Notes: generated by a model from the sequence alone, not told the origin. Shown: positions 1-8,609, numbered from the stretch's first letter. The stretch: 40,851 nt of DNA from UBA660 sp046704245 (GCA_046704245.1 JBJKSD010000004.1:1-40851), one strand, 5' to 3'. Made by a program: numbers and translations.

Positions 1-1353
1 GGTCCAAATAATGAAAAACCATCACTTGATTTAAGTAATAACCTAAAAAAGTTAGGTTTTACTATTCAACGATTAAAAACAGGAACGCCTCCACGATTAG
101 AACGTTCATCTATTGATTTTTCTAATATGAAGATAGAAGAAGGCGATAAGGCATTATATACTTTTAGTTTTGATGATGAACCAAAATATTCCATTGAATC
201 ACAAATACCTTGTTATTTAATTCATACAACGCTAGCTACTCATGAATTAATAAATGAAAATTTAAAATATTCAAGTATGTATGGTGGATATGTCGAAGGG
301 ATAGGTCCAAGATATTGTCCTTCTATTGAAGATAAAGTAGTTAGATTTGCTGATAAAGAAAGACATCAATTATTTTTAGAACCAGAAAGTACCTATTATG
401 ATGATATATATCTTCAAGGCTTTTCTACTAGTATGCCATATGAAATACAAGAGAAAATGGTTCATACGCTTCCCGGACTAGAAAAAGCTAAAATAAAGAA
501 ATATGCTTATGCTATCGAATATGATGCTATTGATCCTACTCAGATAAATAGTAACTTAGAGACAAAATTAATAAAAGGGTTATATACAGCAGGGCAAATA
601 AACGGTACTAGTGGCTATGAAGAAGCTGCTGGCCAAGGTATTATAGCTGGTATTAATGCCGCTTTATCTCTAGAAAATAAAGAACCATTAATTTTAAAAA
701 GAAGTGAAGCTTATATTGGTGTTATGATCGATGATTTAGTAACTAAGGGTACTAAAGAACCATATCGTTTACTCACTTCTAGAGCTGAATTTAGATTATT
801 ATTACGTAATGATAATGCTGATTTAAGGCTAAGAGAATATGGTTATCAAGTAGGCTTAATTAATAAAAAACAATACAATGAATTAATTTATAAAAAAGAA
901 CAGATAGATAAATACATAAAAGAATTTAAGATAAAGAAAATAAATCCAAATGTTGAAGTAAATAAGTATTTAAATGATATTGGTAGTGCCATATTAAAAG
1001 ATGGTATAACTATATATAATTTATTAAAAAGACCAGAGATAAGAATAGAAAATATAAGAGATTTAACTAATATTGAAGAAAATAATAACATATTAGATCA
1101 GGTTGAAATAAATATAAAATATGAAGGTTATATTAATAAAGCTTACCGCGAAGCAGATAATTTAATGAAATATGAACAATTAAAAATACCTCCAGATATT
1201 AATTATGATAATATTCATAATTTAGCATCGGAAGCTAAACAAAAATTAAAACAAATAAATCCTACTTCGTTAGGACAAGCAATGCGTATTAGTGGAGTTA
1301 ATCCTGCTGATATAGCAATATTGATGGTATATTTAAAAAAAGAACAAAAATAG
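1..1353 (+). CDS. mnmG: tRNA uridine-5-carboxymethylaminomethyl modification enzyme MnmG (GidA), 5' end cut by window
   Basis: MnmG works with MnmE to install the (carboxymethyl)aminomethyl group on uridine 34 of certain tRNAs, using FAD, in the cytoplasm. The reading frame is open from base 1: codons upstream of the first ATG (127) encode the family motif RLKTGTPPR, so 127 is not the start and the gene enters from the left. About 450 C-terminal residues of a usual ~620-630 are present. The FAD-binding signature YTAGQINGTSGYEEAAGQG lies in the middle, and the C-terminal helical domain ends in RISGVNPADIAILMVYLKK, typical of the family. In Bacillus the next gene is rsmG (gidB); here the next gene is noc-like, with only about 100 bases between. 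No clear hairpin terminator follows. Identification is secure. Confidence 0.96.
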   Translation, partial: GPNNEKPSLDLSNNLKKLGFTIQRLKTGTPPRLERSSIDFSNMKIEEGDKALYTFSFDDEPKYSIESQIPCYLIHTTLATHELINENLKYSSMYGGYVEGIGPRYCPSIEDKVVRFADKERHQLFLEPESTYYDDIYLQGFSTSMPYEIQEKMVHTLPGLEKAKIKKYAYAIEYDAIDPTQINSNLETKLIKGLYTAGQINGTSGYEEAAGQGIIAGINAALSLENKEPLILKRSEAYIGVMIDDLVTKGTKEPYRLLTSRAEFRLLLRNDNADLRLREYGYQVGLINKKQYNELIYKKEQIDKYIKEFKIKKINPNVEVNKYLNDIGSAILKDGITIYNLLKRPEIRIENIRDLTNIEENNNILDQVEINIKYEGYINKAYREADNLMKYEQLKIPPDINYDNIHNLASEAKQKLKQINPTSLGQAMRISGVNPADIAILMVYLKKEQK

Positions 1354-1393
1354 CTATAAATCGCTTAAATTTTTAAAAAAACAGAAAAAAACA

Positions 1394-1423
1394 TTGTAAA
1401 AAGTATATAAAAAATGGTAAAAT
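1394..1423 (+). promoter_or_regulatory. Candidate SigA promoter for noc-like gene
   Basis: TTGTAA at 1394-1399 and an extended -10, TG-g-TAAAAT (TG at 1415, hexamer 1418-1423), are separated by 18 bases. The start codon lies 34 bases downstream with an AGGAGGGG ribosome binding site at about 1442-1449. Inferred from sequence match only. Confidence 0.55.
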
Positions 1424-1457
1424 TATAACAGTAAGAATAGTAGGAGGGGTCCACACT

Positions 1458-2759
1458 ATGAATATTAACAAGGAGATTATTCAAGTTAGTTTAGATGATA
1501 TTATTCCTAATAGGTTTCAGCCAAGGGAACAATTTGATGAACAAGCATTAAATGAACTAGCTGAATCTATTAAACAACATGGGGTTATTAATCCAATTGT
1601 TGTTAGAAAAATTGGTGATAAGTATGAGATAGTTGCTGGTGAAAGAAGACACAAAGCATCTATTTTGGCTGGAAAAACAACAATTCCTGCTATAGTAGCC
1701 GATTTAAATGATTATGAAAGTGCTGAAGTAGCATTAATTGAAAATATTCAAAGAAAAGATTTAACTCCAATTGAAGAAGCTAAAACTTATCAGACTATTC
1801 TAAAGATGGGTAATATCACTCAGGAGCAATTAGCTCAAAAAATGGGCAAAACACAACCTACTATTGCTAATAAATTAAGGCTATTAGATCTTGATGAAGA
1901 AGTACAAAAAGCATTATTAGAGGGAAGAATATCTGAACGTCATGCTAGATCATTATTAAATATTCCTGATAAAAATGAACAAAAAAACTTCTTAGAAAAG
2001 ATTATAAATAATAGAATGACAGTTAGAGATACAGATTTAGAAATAAAAAAATTATATAATAGTAATGGAGATAATGAAGAATTGGAAATAATAGGTGAAG
2101 ATGAAGAACAAAATCCAACAGGTGGCGAACAACCAACCCCATCAATAAATAATATATCAAACATTAATAATAATATTGAACAAATCAAAAAACAAGCGGT
2201 TGATATTAATGTTCCTGAACCTGTGGCTAACGTTAATAGTTTATTACAATCCGAAAATAAGCCTACTCAAATAGAAACACCTCCAGTAGAAGAGGAACCA
2301 CATAATAGATTTATTCCAGAAATGGAAGAAGAAGCACCACAGCAGACAACAATAGAAAACAATGACCTAAAACCTATAGGTATACCACCCGAACCTCAAC
2401 CAGTAATTCAACCTGAACCGGTTGCTCCTACTACACCTATTGAACCAGCAACTCCAGAACCAATAACACCGGTAGTACCAGAACCAGCAATAAATCCCGA
2501 ACCCATAACACAACCCGAATCTGTTTCAGAGCCACAACCAGCAGTTCAACCTGAGCCTACTGGTTCAACAGATAATATACCTGAAACCAATAATTATAGT
2601 CCACCAACCAACACTTATACATCTGCTGATTTAAGAACTGTTATCAATACAGTCAGAGAATGTATAGAAACAATTGAAAAATATGGGTTTAATGTTGATT
2701 CGGAAGAATTTGATTTTGAGAAAATGTATCAGGTTATCATAAAAATAGATAAGAAATAA
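1458..2759 (+). CDS. noc: Noc-like ParB-family protein with long Pro/Glu-rich linker
   Basis: ParB/Noc proteins are CTP-dependent DNA clamps that load at specific palindromes; Noc links the nucleoid to the membrane and blocks division over DNA. Visible: ParB N-terminal domain (about 8-95) with the CTP-binding motif GERRH (61-65), the ENIQRKDLTPIEEA box (95-108), and a helix-turn-helix (about 120-143, TQEQLAQKMGKTQPTIANKL). TIANKL resembles Noc rather than Spo0J. Residues about 205-385 form a low-complexity linker rich in Pro, Glu, Thr and Asn with repeated PEP units, then a compact last ~48 residues that look like a Noc-type C-terminal dimer domain. It starts almost directly with the ParB fold, so the N-terminal amphipathic membrane-binding helix of Bacillus Noc is absent. 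Its position upstream of soj-spo0J is where Noc sits in Bacillus. The Noc assignment is probable; an unusual second Spo0J is the alternative. Confidence 0.82.
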   Translation: MNINKEIIQVSLDDIIPNRFQPREQFDEQALNELAESIKQHGVINPIVVRKIGDKYEIVAGERRHKASILAGKTTIPAIVADLNDYESAEVALIENIQRKDLTPIEEAKTYQTILKMGNITQEQLAQKMGKTQPTIANKLRLLDLDEEVQKALLEGRISERHARSLLNIPDKNEQKNFLEKIINNRMTVRDTDLEIKKLYNSNGDNEELEIIGEDEEQNPTGGEQPTPSINNISNINNNIEQIKKQAVDINVPEPVANVNSLLQSENKPTQIETPPVEEEPHNRFIPEMEEEAPQQTTIENNDLKPIGIPPEPQPVIQPEPVAPTTPIEPATPEPITPVVPEPAINPEPITQPESVSEPQPAVQPEPTGSTDNIPETNNYSPPTNTYTSADLRTVINTVRECIETIEKYGFNVDSEEFDFEKMYQVIIKIDKK

Positions 2760-2762
2760 TTA

Positions 2763-2794
2763 AAAGATACTTATTGAAATAAGTATCTTTTTTT
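2763..2794 (+). terminator. Rho-independent terminator after noc-like gene
   Basis: AAAGATACTTAT pairs with ATAAGTATCTTT (12 bp) around a TGAA loop, followed by a T run. It begins 3 bases after the stop codon. Confidence 0.9.
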
Positions 2795-2805
2795 ATGAAA
2801 AAGCA

Positions 2806-2834
2806 TTTCAATATTCCACAATTTTTGGTAAAAT
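2806..2834 (+). promoter_or_regulatory. Candidate SigA promoter for soj-spo0J
   Basis: TTTCAA (2806-2811), 17-base spacer, extended -10 TG-g-TAAAAT (hexamer 2829-2834). It sits between the upstream terminator and soj, so soj-spo0J-mscS probably form a separate transcript. Confidence 0.5.
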
Positions 2835-2870
2835 ATAAATATCTATATAGAAGACTAAAGAGGTGAAATC

Positions 2871-3656
2871 ATGGGGAAAGTTATAGCACTAGTTAATCAA
2901 AAAGGTGGCGTGGGTAAGACAACAACTAGTATCAATTTAGCAGCTTCTTTAGGATTATTAGAACAAAAAATATTATTGATTGATTTAGATCCACAGGGTA
3001 ATGCTACTACCGGAATAGGCATCAATAAAGGTGATATAGATAAGAGCATATATGATGTATTAATAGATCAAGCTAAAATAAAAGATGTTGTTGTAAAAAC
3101 GAAGTTTAAAAATTTATTTGCTATACCAGCTACTATTAATTTAGCAGGTATCGATATTGAATTGTTAGGAAAAAGTCGAACCGAACCAGGTTTTACTAAG
3201 GCTGGTCAACTAAAAAAATATTTAGAAGAAGAGCGAAATAAATATGATTTTATTATTATAGATTGTCCTCCATCATTGGGAATTATAACTACTAATGCTT
3301 TAACAGCTGCTGATTCAGTTATAATACCTGTTCAATGTGAGTTTTTTGCTTTAGAAGGTATTATGCAGTTATTAAATACCATTATGTTAGCCCAAAAGAA
3401 CCTTAACGCTAGCTTAGATATTGAGGGAGTAATACTCACTATGTTAGATTCAAGAACTAATCTAGGATTAGAAGTTGTTGAAGATATTAGAAGTTATTTT
3501 AAAGAAAGAGTTTATAATACTATTATCCCAAGATTAATTAGATTATCAGAAGCACCTTCTCATGGAAAACCAATTGTTTTCTATGATCCAAGGAGTAGGG
3601 GATCGGAAGCTTATATTAATTTAGCTAAGGAAGTGATACAAAGAAATGGAAAATAA
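2871..3656 (+). CDS. soj: Chromosome partitioning ATPase ParA/Soj
   Basis: ParA-family ATPase that binds DNA nonspecifically as an ATP dimer and is stimulated by Spo0J; in Bacillus it drives origin segregation and regulates DnaA and sporulation. At 261 residues it is the normal chromosomal length. The deviant Walker A motif KGGVGKTTT lies at residues 11-19, with the signature lysine, followed by LIDLDPQGNATTG (switch I/A') and the Walker B segment FIIIDCPPSLG. The RBS AGAGGTG precedes the ATG. Its 3' end overlaps spo0J by 11 bases, which implies translational coupling. Confidence 0.96.
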   Translation: MGKVIALVNQKGGVGKTTTSINLAASLGLLEQKILLIDLDPQGNATTGIGINKGDIDKSIYDVLIDQAKIKDVVVKTKFKNLFAIPATINLAGIDIELLGKSRTEPGFTKAGQLKKYLEEERNKYDFIIIDCPPSLGIITTNALTAADSVIIPVQCEFFALEGIMQLLNTIMLAQKNLNASLDIEGVILTMLDSRTNLGLEVVEDIRSYFKERVYNTIIPRLIRLSEAPSHGKPIVFYDPRSRGSEAYINLAKEVIQRNGK

Positions 3657-4533
3657 AAGAAGAGCCTTAGGAAAAGGTTTAGAGGAATTGTTTAATGCAG
3701 AACCATTAAATTTTGAACAACTAGAAAGAAAGATAGTAGATACAACACCAAAAGAAGAAATTGTAGAATTAGATTTAGAAGAATTGAGAGGCAATCCATA
3801 TCAACCACGAAAGAATTTTGATGAAGAAGCACTTAATGAACTAGCTGAATCTATTAAACAGCATGGCGTTTTTCAGCCAATAATAGTCAAAAAAAGTATC
3901 AAGGGATATGATATTATTGCTGGTGAAAGGCGTGTTAAAGCTAGCCGTATAGCTGGTTTAACTAAAATACCAGCTATCATACGTGAGTTTTCTGATCGCG
4001 AAATGATGGAAATAGCATTATTAGAAAATTTACAAAGAGAAAATTTATCAGCTATTGAAGAAGCCGAAGCATATAAAAAATTAATTGATACTTTAGCAAT
4101 AACACAAGAAGATTTAGGTAAGAGATTAGGTAAAAGCCGTTCACACATTACTAATTTATTAGGTCTTTTACGCTTACCCCTTAAAGTTCAAAATATGCTA
4201 CTCCATGATGAAATATCAATGGGCCATGCTAGAGTATTAAGTAAATTAGAGGATACAGAACAAATAGAAGCCCTAGCTGATCAAGTAATTAAGAAACAAT
4301 TAAGTGTAAGACAATTAGAAAATATTACACTATCAGATGATTATAGAAGAAAAGTTCCTATTCAAAGAAAAGAAAATAATCGAAAAGAAGAGTATATATA
4401 TGTTGAAGATTTATTGCGTGAAAAATTAGGAACAAAAGTTAAAATAACTGATAAGAAGATTGAGATTAATTTTGATTCATATCATGATTTAAATAGAATT
4501 TTAGATATTATGGGAATAAATAACAAGGAGTGA
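3646..4533 (+). CDS. spo0J: Chromosome partitioning protein ParB/Spo0J
   Basis: Centromere-binding CTPase that clamps onto parS sites near oriC, spreads, and recruits SMC; it stimulates Soj. 295 residues, normal length. The N terminus (RRALGKGLEELF, 5-16) is the Arg/Lys-rich segment that activates ParA ATPases. The ParB domain carries GERR (93-96) and ENLQRENLSAIEEAEAY, followed by a HTH (TQEDLGKRLGKSRSHITNLL) and a C-terminal dimer domain. It overlaps soj by 11 bases and is followed after 4 bases by mscS. It stops with TGA. It is clearly a paralogue of the noc-like protein two genes upstream: both share the stretch ALNELAESIKQHGV. No consensus parS palindrome was noticed in the window. Confidence 0.96.
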   Translation: MENKRRALGKGLEELFNAEPLNFEQLERKIVDTTPKEEIVELDLEELRGNPYQPRKNFDEEALNELAESIKQHGVFQPIIVKKSIKGYDIIAGERRVKASRIAGLTKIPAIIREFSDREMMEIALLENLQRENLSAIEEAEAYKKLIDTLAITQEDLGKRLGKSRSHITNLLGLLRLPLKVQNMLLHDEISMGHARVLSKLEDTEQIEALADQVIKKQLSVRQLENITLSDDYRRKVPIQRKENNRKEEYIYVEDLLREKLGTKVKITDKKIEINFDSYHDLNRILDIMGINNKE

Positions 4534-4537
4534 TTAA

Positions 4538-5338
4538 ATGGTACAATACCTGAGTAGTATGCCTTTTAGTAGGATATATTTACCAGTAGTATACATTTTC
4601 ATAGGAGTATTCTCATATTTGATATTAAAAAAAATAATCGATCAATTTTTTGATAAAGGGTTAGATTATTTTAATATTAAAAGACGCCGAAAAAAAACCC
4701 TAGAAATTATTATTAAAAATATAACTAGATATATAGTAGCTATTGTTGTATTGGTATCAGTTTTACATTTATTTAATGTCGATGCTAGAACAATATTGAC
4801 TGGGTTTGGTATTATAGGTTTAGTTATAGGTCTAGGGCTTCAAGATATAGTAAAAGATTTTTTTTCCGGTCTATTTATTATTTTTGATAATAAATACGAT
4901 ATAGGTGATGTAATTAAAGTTGATGATTATAGAGGTGAAGTTATATCATTAGGATTAAGATCAACTCGAATTAAAAATATAGATGGGGATATTAAAGTAA
5001 TTGCTAATCGCAATATTACTGAAGTTACTAATTATAGTTTAGATAAAACTAGAGCTAGTATTGATATTGCAATAAGTAATGATTTTGAAGTCCAAGAGAT
5101 AGAAAAGGTATTAACTGAAATATTTAAAGATTTAGATGGTAAAATTGAGTATGTAGTTGATGATATTATATTATTAGGAGTTAATAAAGTAGACGTCTTA
5201 GCTACTACTTATCGAATGGTAGTAAAGTGTGATCCAATAAAGCATCCCCATGTTGAACGAGCTATTCTAAGAGAATTAAAAATAAGATTAGATAAAAAGA
5301 AAATTAAAATTATTTCCTTAGTAGGAGGGCAGCTATGA
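4538..5338 (+). CDS. mscS: Small-conductance mechanosensitive channel, MscS family
   Basis: Membrane channel that opens under membrane tension to release osmolytes. 266 residues, as in short Firmicute MscS proteins (YkuT type). Three membrane segments are visible (about 12-32, 57-78, and the pore helix about 85-118). The pore helix runs through GFGIIGLVIGLGLQDIVKDF, the Gly/Ala-rich family signature, and into the beta domain (GDVIKVDDYRGEVISLGLRST). An MscS gene followed by a DUF951 gene and ychF between parB and rpsF is an order I recall from Staphylococcus. The stop TGA overlaps the next ATG (ATGA, 5335-5338). Confidence 0.93.
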   Translation: MVQYLSSMPFSRIYLPVVYIFIGVFSYLILKKIIDQFFDKGLDYFNIKRRRKKTLEIIIKNITRYIVAIVVLVSVLHLFNVDARTILTGFGIIGLVIGLGLQDIVKDFFSGLFIIFDNKYDIGDVIKVDDYRGEVISLGLRSTRIKNIDGDIKVIANRNITEVTNYSLDKTRASIDIAISNDFEVQEIEKVLTEIFKDLDGKIEYVVDDIILLGVNKVDVLATTYRMVVKCDPIKHPHVERAILRELKIRLDKKKIKIISLVGGQL

Positions 5339-5514
5339 GTAAGGAGTATAACTTGAATTCAGTAGTTGTTATGAAAAAGGCCCATCCATGTGGCAGTAAT
5401 GAGTGGCAGATAACTCGTATAGGTGTCGATGTGAAAATTAAATGTTTAAAGTGTGGGCGTTCAATAATGATGCCCAGAATTGAATTCAATAAAAAATTAA
5501 AAAAAGTAATATAA
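5335..5514 (+). CDS. DUF951 family protein (YyzM-like), 59 aa
   Basis: A 59-residue protein that starts at the ATG overlapping the mscS stop. The sequence VVVMKKAHPCGSNEWQITR, then IKCLKCGRSIMMPR, matches the conserved layout of DUF951/YyzM: a Met-Lys-Lys-x-His-Pro-Cys-Gly opening, Trp-x3-Arg, and a CxxCG knuckle. One cysteine (19) plus the CxxC pair (37, 40) suggest metal binding; this is inference. The biochemical role is unknown. It lies between mscS and a transporter gene; in related genomes it usually abuts ychF. Confidence 0.88.
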   Translation: MSKEYNLNSVVVMKKAHPCGSNEWQITRIGVDVKIKCLKCGRSIMMPRIEFNKKLKKVI

Positions 5515-5535
5515 TGTATTCTAGGAGGTATAGTT

Positions 5536-7080
5536 ATGAATGAGAATACGGAACCTAAAACTAAAAGACGAATTATAAATCATCCCGCATCTACTTTTAT
5601 CTTACTATCGATTTTCGTTATTTTGATAAGTAGTATTGCATCATGGTTAGGAGCCCAAACTACCTATACTAAGATTAATCCTATAACTGGAGAATTAGAG
5701 CCTTATATTGTTACTGTTACATCACTGTTAAATAGAACAGGTCTTAGATATATAATAAGTGAAGCAACTCGTAATTTTATTAGTTTTGCACCCTTAGCCA
5801 TATCATTATTGATGTTAGTAGCATTTGGGATACTTAACGAAAGTGGTTTTTTAAAGACAATAATAACCAAAATAAATAAAAAAATAAATAAAAAGACTAT
5901 TACATTTTTACTATTTTTAGTTGGTATTATATTAAATGTTTTTATGGAAACTTCTTATTTAATAATGATTCCTTTAGGAGCATTGATATTCTTATTCATA
6001 GGTAGAAATCCATTAGTAGGAATTGTAACTGGTTTTGCTTCAGTAGCATTTGGTTTTAGTATCAATATTTTTATGACTTCGATGGATATATCACTATTAT
6101 ATTATACTAATATGGCTGCCAAAGTAATTGATCCTAAATATCATGTAGGGCTTAATGCTAGCTTATTTATTATGATTACAGCTGTAATATTATTAGCGTG
6201 GATAGGAACCTTTATTACTGAAAAAGTAATAGTTAAGAAGTTGGGTAAATATGCTGTCGAAGAAGAAGTTGAAGAAGCACCCCAACAAAAGCATAAAGGT
6301 TTTATTTATGCTTCAATAACTTTTATATTCATAACCCTTATCTATACATATATGATTATACCCGGATTACCTTATTCAGGATTATTGCTTGATTATACTG
6401 AAGTAGATTATATTAGACAATTATTAGGACCTAATTCATATTTATTAGATTCGATACCATTTTTAGTTGCTACTATCTTTATTTTTACAGGAGTAGCTTA
6501 TGGTATAGGTGCTAAAACATTTAAAAATGATCGTGATATAGTTCACGCTATGGGTAGTTATATGAAAGTATTTACTGATATAGTTATTATATTATTCTTT
6601 GCTGCACAATTTATAGCATATTTTAGACAAACTAATATTGGTACTGTTATTACAGCATGGGGTGCTGAATTAATAAAGAATAGCCAATTTTCTGGTGTAC
6701 CATTGATTATTATAAGTATATTAATTATTGCAATAGCTAATTTATTTATGACATCGACAACTATAAAATGGTCAATTATGTCAGCTATAATAGTACCTAC
6801 TTTAATGCAATTTAATATTACACCAGAATTTTCACAAGTTATAGTTAAGGCTGGAGATTCAATAAGTAATGGGATAACGCCATTATTAGCTTATTTTGTT
6901 ATTTTTGTAGCCTTTATGAATTATTATAATCGAGATAAAAAACAACCAATTACAATTAGAAAATGTCTTTCATATACCATACCATATAGTGCTATATATG
7001 CTATCTTTTGGATTGTTTTAATAGTAAGCTGGTATATGGTAGGATTACCTATTGGACCTAATATTTATCCAACTTTCTAG
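5536..7080 (+). CDS. AbgT-family transporter (p-aminobenzoyl-glutamate / MtrF type)
   Basis: Integral membrane protein of 514 residues with about 11-13 hydrophobic segments and a central charged loop (about 230-255, VEEEVEEAPQQKHKG). Family features are seen near the C terminus: YFRQTNIGTVITAWGAE, ATTTIKWSI-like MTSTTIKWSIMSAIIVP, the SNGITPLLAYFVIFV segment, and a final LPIGPN. AbgT proteins import p-aminobenzoyl-glutamate or export sulfonamides using ion gradients; the substrate here cannot be read from sequence. It has a strong AGGAGGT ribosome binding site. It separates DUF951 from ychF, an insertion into an otherwise conserved cluster. A short 14-base gap to ychF suggests cotranscription. 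Confidence 0.85.
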   Translation: MNENTEPKTKRRIINHPASTFILLSIFVILISSIASWLGAQTTYTKINPITGELEPYIVTVTSLLNRTGLRYIISEATRNFISFAPLAISLLMLVAFGILNESGFLKTIITKINKKINKKTITFLLFLVGIILNVFMETSYLIMIPLGALIFLFIGRNPLVGIVTGFASVAFGFSINIFMTSMDISLLYYTNMAAKVIDPKYHVGLNASLFIMITAVILLAWIGTFITEKVIVKKLGKYAVEEEVEEAPQQKHKGFIYASITFIFITLIYTYMIIPGLPYSGLLLDYTEVDYIRQLLGPNSYLLDSIPFLVATIFIFTGVAYGIGAKTFKNDRDIVHAMGSYMKVFTDIVIILFFAAQFIAYFRQTNIGTVITAWGAELIKNSQFSGVPLIIISILIIAIANLFMTSTTIKWSIMSAIIVPTLMQFNITPEFSQVIVKAGDSISNGITPLLAYFVIFVAFMNYYNRDKKQPITIRKCLSYTIPYSAIYAIFWIVLIVSWYMVGLPIGPNIYPTF

Positions 7081-7094
7081 AGGAGGTAACTAAT

Positions 7095-8195
7095 ATGGCT
7101 TTAACAGCAGGTATAGTTGGTTTACCTAATGTGGGTAAATCAACTTTATTTAATGCAATAACTAAAAAACACATTCTAGCAGCTAATTATCCATTTGCTA
7201 CCATTGATCCTAATCTGGGAGTCGTATCAGTACCCGATAAAAGATTACAGGTCTTAGAAGCGATGTATATGCCTAATGAAGTAATACCAACTACTTTTGA
7301 ATTTACGGATATAGCAGGCTTAGTAAAAGGAGCTTCAGTAGGTGAGGGACTAGGTAATAAATTTCTATCCCATATTAGAGAAGTAGATGCTATTTGTAAT
7401 TTAGTAAGATGTTTTGATGATGAAACGATTATTCACGTTGAAAACAATATAGATCCGATAAGAGATATTGAAATTATTAATATTGAATTAATGTTAGCTG
7501 ATATAGAAGTAATTGATAATAGAATTAATAAAATAGCTAAAAAAGCTGATAATCCTAGTGAAAAAGAAACTATTAAAGAATTAGCTATCATAAGACAAGC
7601 TAAAGAATATTTAGAAAAGAATATACCTCTTCGGACAATTGAATATAATGAAGAAGAATATAAAATATTAAAAAATTATAATTTATTATCTTTAAAACCA
7701 ATGATCTATGTTGCTAATATTAGAGAAAGTGATATAAATAATATAGATAATAAATATATTAAACTAGTTGAAGAATATGCTAATAAAGAGAAAGCAAGAA
7801 TGGTAGTAATTTGTGCTAAGATTGAATCAGAACTAATTGAATTAGAAGATGAAGATAAATATTTATATTTAAAAGAATTGGGTATAGAAGAAAGTGGTTT
7901 AGATAAATTAATTGAAGCTACTTATGATTTATTGGGATTAGCAACTTTCTTTACTGCTGGTCCAAAAGAAGTAAGAGCATGGACTTTTAGCAAAGGCATG
8001 AATGCTAAACAATGTGCTGGTATTATTCATAGTGATTTTGAAAGAGGTTTTATTAAAGCTGAAATAATAGCTTATGATGATTTAATAAACTGTGGTTCAG
8101 AAAAAGTTGTAAAAGAGCATGGGAAACTACGTATTGAAGGCAAGGATTATATAATGAAAGATGGTGATATCTGTCACTTTCGCTTCAATGTATAA
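7095..8195 (+). CDS. ychF: Redox-regulated ATPase YchF (Obg-family)
   Basis: P-loop protein of 366 residues that hydrolyses ATP rather than GTP and associates with ribosomes and stress responses. G1 is GLPNVGKSTLFNAIT (8-22), G3 is FTDIAGLVKGAS, and the G4 position reads NIRE (NxxE in place of NKxD), the substitution that confers ATP preference in this family. A helical insert and a C-terminal TGS domain (ending EGKDYIMKDGDICHFRFNV) complete the normal layout. Preceded by AGGAGGT; followed by the rpsF promoter. Confidence 0.97.
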   Translation: MALTAGIVGLPNVGKSTLFNAITKKHILAANYPFATIDPNLGVVSVPDKRLQVLEAMYMPNEVIPTTFEFTDIAGLVKGASVGEGLGNKFLSHIREVDAICNLVRCFDDETIIHVENNIDPIRDIEIINIELMLADIEVIDNRINKIAKKADNPSEKETIKELAIIRQAKEYLEKNIPLRTIEYNEEEYKILKNYNLLSLKPMIYVANIRESDINNIDNKYIKLVEEYANKEKARMVVICAKIESELIELEDEDKYLYLKELGIEESGLDKLIEATYDLLGLATFFTAGPKEVRAWTFSKGMNAKQCAGIIHSDFERGFIKAEIIAYDDLINCGSEKVVKEHGKLRIEGKDYIMKDGDICHFRFNV

Positions 8196-8203
8196 GAAAA
8201 ACA

Positions 8204-8232
8204 TTTACATATATAATATGTTTTGTTATAAT
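8204..8232 (+). promoter_or_regulatory. SigA promoter of rpsF-ssb-rpsR
   Basis: TTTACA (8204-8209), exactly 17 bases, then TATAAT (8227-8232) preceded by TG one base upstream. A strong consensus match directly after ychF. Confidence 0.75.
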
Positions 8233-8241
8233 TAATAAACG

Positions 8242-8277
8242 AGTAATTAAATTACTCCTTGCTTCTTTATAAGAAGC
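8242..8277 (+). promoter_or_regulatory. Twin hairpins in the rpsF leader
   Basis: GAGTAAT-TAA-ATTACTC (about 8242-8258) and GCTTCTT-TAT-AAGAAGC (about 8261-8277) are two adjacent 7-bp stems with 3-base loops in the 5' leader between the promoter and the rpsF ribosome binding site. Many Firmicutes carry an S6:S18-binding leader here; I cannot confirm that motif by eye. Confidence 0.5.
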
Positions 8278-8303
8278 CATAAGACCAAAAGGAGGTGTTA
8301 GAT

Positions 8304-8594
8304 ATGAAAAAATATGAGATTATGTTTATTGTAAGACCTAACATGGAAGAAGAAGAAATAAAAAAGACCGCTAAAGAATTAGCTGATCTTCTAGAAAAAA
8401 ACAAAGCTAAAATTCTCGATACTAAAGAATATGGTCAAAAAGAATTAGCATTTGAAATTAAAAAACATCAATCAGGATATTATTTTGTATATCAAGTTGA
8501 AGCAGATAGTAAGGCTATTGAAGAATTTAATCGCCGCACACTAATAAACGAAGATATTATTCGTCATATGATAATAAAAATAGATGAAGAATAA
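8304..8594 (+). CDS. rpsF: 30S ribosomal protein S6
   Basis: Small-subunit protein S6, which pairs with S18 on the platform. 96 residues, normal length, beginning MKKYEIMFIVRPNMEEEEI. The ATG at 8304 is chosen because the GTG at 8295 in the same frame lies within the AGGAGGTG ribosome binding site (8291-8297). First gene of the rpsF-ssb-rpsR operon, with 15 bases to ssb. Confidence 0.97.
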   Translation: MKKYEIMFIVRPNMEEEEIKKTAKELADLLEKNKAKILDTKEYGQKELAFEIKKHQSGYYFVYQVEADSKAIEEFNRRTLINEDIIRHMIIKIDEE

Positions 8595-8609
8595 GAAAAG
8601 AGGTAAAAA

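Noticed and set aside
8295..8303. GTG start three codons upstream of the rpsF ATG
   Set aside because: The GTG lies within the AGGAGGTG ribosome binding site; the ATG at 8304 gives the standard S6 N terminus.
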